Shown here: piece by piece, positions 12,421-19,506 of the stretch
Layout: the number at the start of each line of letters is the position of its first letter
Numbering within the stretch: the first letter of the stretch is position 1
IMG/VR virus record: IMGVR_UViG_3300046782_000268
Span: 1 to 31,965 of that record
Direction: 5' to 3' (one strand)
Length of the DNA: 31,965 bases
Source: a virus
Made by a program: the position numbers and the translations under genes
Notes under the pieces: model-generated
Databases searched by the model: none
What the model was told of the DNA's origin: nothing
What the model saw: only the letters and a program-made list of their open reading frames with translations

Positions 12421-14784
12421 ATGACCAGCCAATATCGCCATCGCCGCACCTCCGCTCCCGCTACCGCCTTCCCGAACCCGCTGGAGCCAGGCGAGATCGC
12501 CGTCAACACAGCCAACCGCCAGCTCGCCGTCGGCGACGCCGCCTCCGGCGCCGTCGGCGTGCCGCTGCCGCTGCTGGCGGTGCGGTTCTTCGATCAGCGC
12601 GCGATCTATGCCGCCAATGATCTTGTGATCGGCAGCGGCGGCATCCTTTATCGCGCCAAGCACAGCAACGGCCCCGGCGTTTTTAATCCGGCCGACTGGT
12701 TCGCCGGCGCCACCCAGCTGATCGTGGCCGACACGCCGCCACCCGGCGTGCTGCCGGGATCGCTGTGGTGGGAGAGCGACTCCGGCATCCTCTACATCCT
12801 CTACGATGACGGCAACTCGACGCAGTGGGTGATCGCGAGCCCGCAGCCCGACATCTCGCTGTTCGTGCAGCGCGCCGGCGATACCATGACCGGACCGCTG
12901 AATGTTCTTGCTAAGGTTTCTGTCGGCGGCGCCACCGATCTTGTGCCGGCGGCAACTTCCGGCCTGTCGATCAATGCGGTCTCAGCACCGGGGGGCCTTC
13001 TAGCGGTCGGACAAGACACCAATCATCACATTGAATTTCTTTGGAACTACAACGACACGCCGGCCAATGCCACAGGCGCGATCGCGACCTTTGGTTACCT
13101 CAACAATCTCGGCATCGACGCGAAGGTTTTGATATTACAAGGGGCCAGTGCCGGCGTGACGAATATTGGTGGATCGTTGAATGTCGGTGGTATCGCCCAA
13201 TTTGGTGGTGGTGCAAATATCCTCAACTACGCTAGCCCCGGCGCCGGCTTCTGGTATGCGTCGAGCACCACTGTCAATCGATGGTTTGTAGGCAGCGACC
13301 TCGTCTCGGATCTTTGGCGCGTCTATTGTTCTGGTGTTGGAGGCAATGCGCTAGCGATCAACGGCGCAACTGGCGCCGTCCAGGTTACATATAATTTGAC
13401 CGTTAATGGTCCAGCAAGTGTCGGCGGCGATCTGTCGATTGCTCCTGGCGCGGCTGTCGCGAGAATTAACTTTGGCAATGCCGGCTCCGGGATCTATTGG
13501 GACGGCACCAACTACCAACTCAGCGGGCCGATCTATAACGCAGCCAGTGCTGCCAATCATCTCTATGTCGGTGGCGCCGTTTTCACTGGCTACGGAAACA
13601 CCAACATCGGTTCGTACTATTTTGGACAGGACGGCACCAGGCGCATCTATAGCGACGGCCTGGATTTCGCTTTCAGCGGTGGCTCGCTGCGCAGTGCCCT
13701 GAAGTCACCTATAACCTTCCCCGGCTATTCCACCAACGATTGGACCGCCGCCTTTCACGCAATGGCGCCCAGTTCGTGGGCCTTCATGGAGGATCAAGGC
13801 TCCGGCGGCAGCGGTGGCCTGCCGGGGACGTGGTGGTTCAACACCAACATGCGCCACCAAAATCCCGGCACCTATTATGGGCTACAGCAGGCCTGGGGCT
13901 GGAACGACAATGCCAACGAGTTCTACAGCCGCGACTGGGAGGGTGGAACGCCGGGGCCCTGGGTCCGTTTTTTAAATTCCAACAACATCGGAAGCTACGC
14001 CGTCACGCTCGCCTCCGGCGATGCCCGCTACGCTAAAACCCCACACTGCGGACGGCTTGCGGCCGTGGCTGGCAACCAGCTGCTATTTTCTCCGTACAAT
14101 GGCGACGACATCAAGATCAACGGCGCGTTCTACCACATCCCTCCCGCTGGCATCGCTATCGCCAATACGGGCGTGTGGGTTGATGCGGTTACCGGTCAGA
14201 ACCTTGCAGCGAACACGCTTTATTATCTTTTTCTGACAATCTCCGGCGGGGTGCCAACTCCCTATTTTGCACACAGCGTCACGCACACCACTAGTGTTCT
14301 GGCGGGAAATGTTGGCGTCGAGATCGCTGGAAATGGTGACAACAACTTCACGCTGATCGGAATGGTTTACACCAATGCATCGGGGCAGTTCACCGATGCC
14401 TGCACCTTGTCGTGGTTCAACAAGCGTCCGCGCGCATTTGTGACCGGAGTTGATAACGCCGGCACGACTTCCACAACGCCGGGCAAGCTCGGCTCGCAAT
14501 CCCTCGACATCTGTTCGTGGGCCAGCGAAGCCACCAATGCAACGCTGCTGTCGCAGTGTGCCGTCAACGCAGGGTATGCGGTGATGACGGTCGCGTATGA
14601 CACCCCCGCTTCGTACTTCGTCAATCAAACGATCGTCTACATGCCGCAGACATCGCCTTATCCCGGCGGTGGCACCGGCGTCGTTGCCGAAGGCAAGCAC
14701 AACTGGATGATCGCTGGCTATGTCGGAACTGCCGCAAACCTTAACTGCCTCAATCAAATGCTCCAGGTAGTGATACGGGGATAA
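12421..14784 (+). CDS. Long tail fibre / receptor-binding protein
   Basis: 787 residues from the ATG at 12421 (GGGG eight bases upstream; a TTG at 12400 would add seven residues). The opening TSQYRHRRTSAPATAFPNPL, then EPGEIAVNTANRQLAVGD, is the particle-anchoring domain common at fibre N-termini. It is followed by a carbohydrate-module-like stretch (AIYAANDLVIGSGGILYRAK) and a GDTMTGPL segment at 153-160, the repeat that typically precedes fibre shaft domains. The middle is Gly/Asn/Ser-rich beta repeat (VGGDLSIAPGAAVARINFGN), and SWAFMEDQGSGG, YYGLQQAWGWNDNANEFY and a compact C-terminal domain follow. Base use from about 13000 is less GC-rich than the flanks, suggesting exchange of the distal part. 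Confidence 0.8.
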   Translation: MTSQYRHRRTSAPATAFPNPLEPGEIAVNTANRQLAVGDAASGAVGVPLPLLAVRFFDQRAIYAANDLVIGSGGILYRAKHSNGPGVFNPADWFAGATQLIVADTPPPGVLPGSLWWESDSGILYILYDDGNSTQWVIASPQPDISLFVQRAGDTMTGPLNVLAKVSVGGATDLVPAATSGLSINAVSAPGGLLAVGQDTNHHIEFLWNYNDTPANATGAIATFGYLNNLGIDAKVLILQGASAGVTNIGGSLNVGGIAQFGGGANILNYASPGAGFWYASSTTVNRWFVGSDLVSDLWRVYCSGVGGNALAINGATGAVQVTYNLTVNGPASVGGDLSIAPGAAVARINFGNAGSGIYWDGTNYQLSGPIYNAASAANHLYVGGAVFTGYGNTNIGSYYFGQDGTRRIYSDGLDFAFSGGSLRSALKSPITFPGYSTNDWTAAFHAMAPSSWAFMEDQGSGGSGGLPGTWWFNTNMRHQNPGTYYGLQQAWGWNDNANEFYSRDWEGGTPGPWVRFLNSNNIGSYAVTLASGDARYAKTPHCGRLAAVAGNQLLFSPYNGDDIKINGAFYHIPPAGIAIANTGVWVDAVTGQNLAANTLYYLFLTISGGVPTPYFAHSVTHTTSVLAGNVGVEIAGNGDNNFTLIGMVYTNASGQFTDACTLSWFNKRPRAFVTGVDNAGTTSTTPGKLGSQSLDICSWASEATNATLLSQCAVNAGYAVMTVAYDTPASYFVNQTIVYMPQTSPYPGGGTGVVAEGKHNWMIAGYVGTAANLNCLNQMLQVVIRG

Positions 14785-14786
14785 CC

Positions 14787-15128
14787 ATGAGCAATCTCGC
14801 TGCCGTACAGAAAGATGTTGTTGCCCATCAAGAGATGATGAACGCGCTCGTCGATTATTGGCCGGGCGCGCAGTGGACACTGAACGGGTCCGACTATTCT
14901 GGCTTGGTGTGGCTCGACGAAAAAACACCGAAGCCAACCGAGAAAGAATTGGCAGCAGCGATGGCTATCCCGAAGCAGCCGGAGCTCGCGGCAGAAGACA
15001 AGGTTCTCTTCGAGCATGAAAACCGGCTGCGCTCGCTGGAGGGCAAGCCACCGCTGACGCTGCAGCAATTTACGGCTTCGATGGTGACGCCGGCCGCGCC
15101 GCCACCGGCGAAGAAGAAGGGACGCTGA
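14787..15128 (+). CDS. Small tail-fibre-associated (assembly-like) protein
   Basis: 113 residues, directly after the long fibre gene. A helical N-terminus (LAAVQKDVVAHQEMMNALVD) leads to the motif WTLNGSDYSGLVWLDEKTPK, then PTEKELAAAM. The 'W-x-L-x-G-x-x-Y-x-G-L-x-W-x-D ... P-T-x-x-E-L' pattern is familiar from small proteins next to phage fibre genes (XkdW-like) that act in fibre assembly or attachment. A helix (EDKVLFEHENRLRSLEGKPP) and a Pro/Lys tail finish it. Base use is slightly less GC-rich at the start, as in the fibre tip, so it may have moved together with the tip. Confidence 0.6.
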   Translation: MSNLAAVQKDVVAHQEMMNALVDYWPGAQWTLNGSDYSGLVWLDEKTPKPTEKELAAAMAIPKQPELAAEDKVLFEHENRLRSLEGKPPLTLQQFTASMVTPAAPPPAKKKGR

Positions 15129-15130
15129 TC

Positions 15131-16015
15131 ATGGCGCTCGATTTTCCCAACGCTCCGACCGTCGGTCAGAAATATCCGCAGCCCTCGATCCCCGGCGTGC
15201 CGACCTACGGCTGGGACGGCGAGAAGTGGACCACCAATGGCGGCGCCGCCGCGGTCGGCGCCGGACCATCGAACGCGGTGCCGGCCATGGACGGAGCCGG
15301 CGCCTCCGGCATCAGCGTCAACTACACCCGCGGCGATCACGTCCATCCCAGCGACACCTCGCGCGCCGCGAAGAGCTACGTCGATAGCCAGGACAACGCG
15401 ATCATCGCCAACTACCAGGCCGCGGACAACACCAGGGTCGCCAAGACCGGCGACACCATGACCGGCCCGCTGACGATCAACAGTGCGCTTTTTTCTGGAG
15501 ACTTCACCACCTCGCGCAGTGCCACCCTGGGTGTGGTGTTCTTTGGGTCCAGCCAGGGACAGTATATTTATTTCAACGGCGTCGATTTCAGCATCACGCA
15601 GCAGATCGTGTTGCCGATCGATCCGGTCGGACCGATGCACGCCGCCACCAAGCAATACGTCGACAACGCTAATGCCGCCAATCTGAAGATCGCCGGCGGC
15701 CAGAACCTCACCGGCGGATTTAGCTTCACGGTGTTTGCGCCGACGCTGTCCGGCACGTTCACGCCGGATCCGACCAAGGGCAATTATCAGCACGGCATCA
15801 ACAACGGCGCCTTCACGCTGGCGGCGCCGACGGTGGACTGCGCCATCGATCTAATGGTCACCAACGGTGCCAGTGCCGGCGCCATCACGTTCTCCGGTTT
15901 CTACGTCAGTGCCAACACCGGCGACGCGTTGAGCACCACCAATGGTGCGCATTTCATCATCTCGATCCGTCGCATCTCAAACCTGCCGACCTACACGATC
16001 AAGGCGCTGCAATAA
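15131..16015 (+). CDS. Tail fibre / appendage protein with GDTMTG segment
   Basis: 294 residues. N-terminal FPNAPTVGQKYPQPSIPGVP then YGWDGEKWTTNGG (26-38) is a small domain often found on fibre-like proteins. TRGDHVHPSDTSRAAKSYVD (66-85) matches the 'DHVHP.DtSR' segment seen in many fibres, with a following shaft helix. GDTMTGPLTI (107-116) starts the next shaft repeat, and AATKQYVDNANAANL then gives another. The C-terminal 110 residues form a beta domain (GGFSFTVFAPTLSGTFTPDP, CAIDLMVTNGASAGAITFSG) ending TYTIKALQ. Two fibres in one module suggest branched or alternative receptor-binding tips. Confidence 0.75.
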   Translation: MALDFPNAPTVGQKYPQPSIPGVPTYGWDGEKWTTNGGAAAVGAGPSNAVPAMDGAGASGISVNYTRGDHVHPSDTSRAAKSYVDSQDNAIIANYQAADNTRVAKTGDTMTGPLTINSALFSGDFTTSRSATLGVVFFGSSQGQYIYFNGVDFSITQQIVLPIDPVGPMHAATKQYVDNANAANLKIAGGQNLTGGFSFTVFAPTLSGTFTPDPTKGNYQHGINNGAFTLAAPTVDCAIDLMVTNGASAGAITFSGFYVSANTGDALSTTNGAHFIISIRRISNLPTYTIKALQ

Positions 16016-17133
16016 TGCCATGGTATGCCTTCGGAGCGAGTGGCAACTTCACCGTTCCGGCCAATGTGAACCTGCTCACCTATGTCGACTGCATCGGCCC
16101 CGGTAGCCCCGGCGCCGGTGGGCAGGGGGCTTACGGCTACACCGCGCAGCCACCGAGCGGCACCGGCGGGCCAGGCGGCGTCGGCGGCGGTGGTGGCGCG
16201 TTCTCCAGAAAGCGCAATGTTGCGGTCACGCCCGGCCAGGTGATCCCTTTCATCGTCGGTGCGCCAGGCGGCTACACACAATTCGGTTCGAACATTTGTC
16301 TCGCCTACGGCGCCAACGGGCAGACCGGAGGCCAGGCCGGCAGCGGCGTCGGCGACGTCAGATATAGCGGCGGCAACGGCGGGCCAGGTGGAACGACAGT
16401 CTATGGCGCAGGCCAAGGCGGTGGCGGTGGCGGTGGTGGCGGTGGCGCCGCGGGCCCCAACAATCCCGGTGTGTCTGGCGCTGCCGGCGCGCCTGGCGAC
16501 GTCAGTGGACCCTACGGCCGCGGCGGTCCTGGCGGGGCCGGCGATGGTGGCAGCGGCGGCGCGCCCGGTGGCGGCGGCGTAAATGCGCCTGGTGCTGTCG
16601 GAGGGAACGGCCAGGAGTATGGCACCAATCTCGGCGCCGGCGGTGGCGGCGGCGGCGGCAATGGCGGCTTCGATCCGCCGATACCTCCGGGGCAGGCCGG
16701 CGGCTCTGCCGGATATTATGGTGCAGGCGGCGGCGGTGGCGGCGGCCAGGATACGTTTGGCGCGTCGACCGGGCAGCCTGCCGGCGCCGGCGGTGCCGCC
16801 ATCCAGGGCCTGCTGATGATCTACGCCGACCCGATGCCGGTGCCGACCGTCACGGTCTGCTCGCCGAGTGTCGGCCCCACCCCTGGCGGCACGCCGGTCA
16901 CCATCAGCGGCACTGATTTCACCAGCGGCAGCACGGTCACGATCGGCGGCGTCGCAGCGACTAGTGTTGTTGTGCTCAACAGCGCCACGCTGACTTGCGT
17001 GACGCCGGCACATGCTGCCGGCACGGTCGATGTCGTGGTGACAAATGTCGTTGGTCCCGGCACCGGCGTCGGGCTGTTCACCTACCAGGCCAAGACCATC
17101 ACCGGTTTCAACATGCCAATGCTGGGGATGTGA
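16015..17133 (+). CDS. Glycine-rich tail protein with C-terminal IPT/TIG domain
   Basis: 372 residues, with its start overlapping the previous stop by one base. The first 30 residues (PWYAFGASGNFTVPANVNLL) form a small beta cap. From about residue 28 to 265 glycine dominates, with several runs of seven to ten Gly and GGxGG spacers. That resembles the polyglycine-helix sandwiches known from some phage adhesins, although the family cannot be claimed from composition. Residues 275-355 form an IPT/TIG domain (VCSPSVGPTPGGTPVTISGT, TIGGVAATSVVVLNSATLTC, GTVDVVVTNVVG) ending FNMPMLGM. Likely a tail-tip adhesin. It overlaps the small membrane protein gene by one base. Confidence 0.72.
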   Translation: MPWYAFGASGNFTVPANVNLLTYVDCIGPGSPGAGGQGAYGYTAQPPSGTGGPGGVGGGGGAFSRKRNVAVTPGQVIPFIVGAPGGYTQFGSNICLAYGANGQTGGQAGSGVGDVRYSGGNGGPGGTTVYGAGQGGGGGGGGGGAAGPNNPGVSGAAGAPGDVSGPYGRGGPGGAGDGGSGGAPGGGGVNAPGAVGGNGQEYGTNLGAGGGGGGGNGGFDPPIPPGQAGGSAGYYGAGGGGGGGQDTFGASTGQPAGAGGAAIQGLLMIYADPMPVPTVTVCSPSVGPTPGGTPVTISGTDFTSGSTVTIGGVAATSVVVLNSATLTCVTPAHAAGTVDVVVTNVVGPGTGVGLFTYQAKTITGFNMPMLGM

Positions 17134-17324
17134 TGATGAATGTGCCGGCCGACATCGCGCACAAGGTGGTAGAGAGTATGAAGGCCACGCCGTTCCTGCT
17201 CGGCCTGGTGATGCTGAATACGATCGTGCTCGGCGGCTTTTGCTTCACGCTGTTGCAGGTCAACGCCGCGGCCGAGCGCCGCGACGCGATCCGCGACAAG
17301 ATCATCGAGAGGTGCATCAAATGA
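17133..17324 (+). CDS. Small membrane protein, possible holin or inner-membrane lysis protein
   Basis: 63 residues; ATG at 17133 with a second ATG immediately after. A helical N-terminus (VPADIAHKVVESMKAT) precedes one membrane segment (PFLLGLVMLNTIVLGGFCFTL, about residues 20-42), and a charged helix follows (NAAAERRDAIRDKIIERC). A single membrane helix with a charged tail fits small phage holins, and equally the inner member of a spanin pair, although its periplasmic part is short for that. It overlaps a lipoprotein gene by four bases, an arrangement typical of lysis cassettes. No endolysin is recognisable next to it. Function is inferred from size, topology and neighbours. Confidence 0.58.
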   Translation: MMNVPADIAHKVVESMKATPFLLGLVMLNTIVLGGFCFTLLQVNAAAERRDAIRDKIIERCIK

Positions 17325-17509
17325 GCAAGCTAGTGATGTTGGGAATGCTGGCTGTACTGAGTGGCTGCGTCACCGACCAGGACGTCAACCTCTTAGCTTC
17401 GAACTACTACAGCCGATCGGACGTCGACGCGATCACCGCGCAGGCGCAATGCAAGGCGCTCGCTCGCACCCTGGTGCAGATCGCGCGCTGCGACACATGG
17501 AGGAGGTAG
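17321..17509 (+). CDS. Small lipoprotein, possible outer-membrane spanin subunit
   Basis: 62 residues, start overlapping the previous stop (ATGA). A short signal peptide (MSKLVMLGMLAVLSGC) ends in a good lipobox, L13-S-G-C16, so the mature protein would be a 47-residue lipoprotein attached at Cys16. The mature part, TDQDVNLLASNYYSRSDVDA then ALARTLVQIARCDTWRR, has two further cysteines. Size and position behind a one-helix membrane protein match Rz1-like outer spanins, but the usual proline-rich segment is missing. A role in disrupting the outer membrane or in superinfection exclusion are both possible. Confidence 0.6.
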   Translation: MSKLVMLGMLAVLSGCVTDQDVNLLASNYYSRSDVDAITAQAQCKALARTLVQIARCDTWRR

Positions 17510-17511
17510 AC

Positions 17512-17676
17512 ATGCAGAACCTTGGTTTGATCCTGCTGGTGTTTGCGTTTGTGCTGGCCTGCGTCGCGATGCGGATCCCCGCCGCCGGCCCCTGGGGCCT
17601 GCTGCCGATGTCGATTGCATTCTGGATCGCATCGGAGCTAATCGGCGGTCTTGGTCGTGTGACGGGAATGCACTGA
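17512..17676 (+). CDS. Two-helix membrane protein, possible holin/antiholin
   Basis: 54 residues from the ATG at 17512, two bases after the previous stop, with GAGGAGGTAGAC in front. Two hydrophobic stretches, NLGLILLVFAFVLACVAMRI and WGLLPMSIAFWIASELIGGL, are joined by a short PAAGP turn, so both ends would lie on the same side of the membrane, as in class II holins. The short hydrophilic ends are unlike most enzymes. Together with the two preceding genes it forms a three-gene membrane cassette between the adhesin genes and the packaging genes. Lysis is the most likely use. Confidence 0.58.
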   Translation: MQNLGLILLVFAFVLACVAMRIPAAGPWGLLPMSIAFWIASELIGGLGRVTGMH

Positions 17677-17677
17677 C

Positions 17678-19249
17678 ATGGCTGATGAAGGTCTTGCCGC
17701 GAGCCTCGCTGCCACCGCCGCCAATGGGCTGCCGTGGGATCGACCGCCGCCGGTATATCCGGCGGGCGCCGCATTTGGCACCGGCAGTCCTGCTGAAGAA
17801 GCGCAGCAGCCGGCGGGATTGGCCGCGCTTCTCGGCGGCCTCTACAATTCGCTCGGCGGGCTCGCCAAGCGGTCCTTCGGCGCGTCGGAGGAAATGCGCC
17901 AGGGTGAGGCATATAACCCGGCGCCTGCGGTTGAAGCAGCAATGACGGCAATGACAGGCGGCGTCGGCGGTACGGGGGCTGGCGGCGTGGCGCTGGGTGC
18001 TGGACCGATCCGCGCCGCAAAGAAGGTCGCCGGGGCACCGGCAGCACCGATCGCCGAGCAGCTCGGAAAAACAATTTCAGTACCGGTGCTTGGTCCGACA
18101 TCGGACGTCAGTCTCGCCAAGCCTTACATCAGCAACCCGCAGCGCATTGCCAACCCTGGCGTCTATAAGCGTCCAGACGAGATCGCGGCCGAGGCCGCCG
18201 CCAACGTGGCGCCGGAGCACCCCGCGTTGAAGCAGCTGTTTGGTGTCACGCGGGACGATCTCTACGGCATCAGCCAGCAGGGCCGCCGGCAGGGCAATAT
18301 CGATCCGCAGCTGTGGGCGCCAAGCAAGGCCTCCAAGCCGAACGAGGCCGCGGCGGCGGTGATGAACCCGGCCAATGCGCAGCGCATCGTCGACGCCCTG
18401 AGCGAGGCCTCCAAGTATCCAGAGCTCGTCAAGGGCATGGTGCCTTGGTACGTCATGGACCCGGCCTACCAGCGCATGGCGCAACTGGTCGGGCCGGAGC
18501 GCGCGGCCAAGGAATATCACGATTTCAACATGACGGTGTCGCCGTTCTCGGCGGGCTCGGCCGTTCCTGTCGAGCTCAACCGCGGCACCGCCGCCAACAT
18601 GATGCGGATGCGCGGCGAGTACCCGGCGTTCCAGCAGTCTGGCGGCATGCCGCCAGGTAAGCGTCCAGAGGACATCCGTGATCTCCTGGCCGGCGTCCAG
18701 GGCCACCTGATGCACAAGGAGCCGGCCAAGGCCGTGGCGCGCTACATCGAGACCGGCGAGCACGGCTTCGATCAGAACACAGTCAAGATCCCGCTCTATG
18801 CCCAGGCCTCCGGCGTGCCGCAGACTGGCTTCCAAACCAAATTGCCGGTGCCTGACACACATTTCGCCAGCGCAATCGGCATGCCGGAGGCGCGCACGTC
18901 GACCGACTTCCGCGGCTTCATGCAGGGCCCTGAGTATCGTCAGGTGGGGCCCTGGTTCCGGGAGAACGTCGCGAGACCAATGAACATGGAGGCGGTGCCG
19001 GCCCAGGCCTTTACCTGGGGCACCTACGGCCCGCAGACCGGCGTCAGAACCAATGTCGGCGCCGGCAAGCTGGAGCTGTTGGCACAAAACATCTGGGAGC
19101 GAGCGAAGAAGCTAGGTGTCGACCCCGCCTGGCTGCGCGACCAGGTGCTGACCGGCAAGGGCCATGCTTCGATCCTGGCGACGGGCGGTCTCGGCGGCCT
19201 GCTCGGCGGCGCGGCCCTGCAGGGCCAGAACCAGGAACAACGACAGTAA
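17678..19249 (+). CDS. Large virion-associated protein of unknown function
   Basis: 523 residues; the ATG is one base past the preceding stop. The N-terminal 110 residues are low-complexity Ala/Gly/Pro with a hydrophobic Gly-rich patch (TGGVGGTGAGGVALGAG). The remainder is a well-formed domain: HPALKQLFGVTRDDLYGISQ, EASKYPELVKGMVPWYVMDP, YHDFNMTVSPFSAGSAVPVE, then NTVKIPLYAQASG, VPDTHFASAIGMPEA and a conserved-looking AFTWGTYGPQTG. The C-terminus repeats the Gly-rich style (ILATGGLGGLLGGAA). I recognise the middle from hypothetical phage proteins encoded beside terminases but know no activity. The hydrophobic Gly-rich ends are typical of ejection or internal proteins that touch membranes. Confidence 0.6.
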   Translation: MADEGLAASLAATAANGLPWDRPPPVYPAGAAFGTGSPAEEAQQPAGLAALLGGLYNSLGGLAKRSFGASEEMRQGEAYNPAPAVEAAMTAMTGGVGGTGAGGVALGAGPIRAAKKVAGAPAAPIAEQLGKTISVPVLGPTSDVSLAKPYISNPQRIANPGVYKRPDEIAAEAAANVAPEHPALKQLFGVTRDDLYGISQQGRRQGNIDPQLWAPSKASKPNEAAAAVMNPANAQRIVDALSEASKYPELVKGMVPWYVMDPAYQRMAQLVGPERAAKEYHDFNMTVSPFSAGSAVPVELNRGTAANMMRMRGEYPAFQQSGGMPPGKRPEDIRDLLAGVQGHLMHKEPAKAVARYIETGEHGFDQNTVKIPLYAQASGVPQTGFQTKLPVPDTHFASAIGMPEARTSTDFRGFMQGPEYRQVGPWFRENVARPMNMEAVPAQAFTWGTYGPQTGVRTNVGAGKLELLAQNIWERAKKLGVDPAWLRDQVLTGKGHASILATGGLGGLLGGAALQGQNQEQRQ

Positions 19250-19284
19250 AGCCCCTGTAACAAACGGAGAACGAGGAGGAACAA

Positions 19285-19506
19285 ATGGCAAAATTGACAA
19301 AAGCACCACCGCCGATCCCGATCCGGCCGCTGCCGACGGCAAAACCACCGCCAGTGTCGAAGACGATGGACAACTACACCCACCACACCTCGCCGGTGAA
19401 CGGCCCGCAGGCCGGTCCGCCGGAGATGTATGGCGAGACGTCGTCGCCGAGGGCCAAGATCAAGCAGATCCCCGACGTCCCGATGCACGTCACCAAGCAT
19501 GAGTGA
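19285..19506 (+). CDS. Proline-rich small protein before the terminase
   Basis: 73 residues with GAGGAGGAACAA immediately before the ATG. It is proline- and lysine-rich in its first half (KLTKAPPPIPIRPLPTAKPP), with no helix or membrane segment. The second half contains NYTHHTSPVNGPQAGPPEMY. It overlaps the large terminase by eight bases, so it is co-translated. A small terminase subunit would be expected in this slot, but the sequence shows no HTH or coiled coil, so I would not call it one. Confidence 0.55.
   Translation: MAKLTKAPPPIPIRPLPTAKPPPVSKTMDNYTHHTSPVNGPQAGPPEMYGETSSPRAKIKQIPDVPMHVTKHE

Noticed and set aside
12421-17133. Diversity-generating retroelement acting on a fibre gene
   Set aside because: No reverse transcriptase and no near-duplicate template/variable repeat pair was seen in the window.
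19285-19506. Small terminase subunit in front of terL
   Set aside because: The position is right, but the protein is a short proline-rich chain without an HTH or coiled coil.
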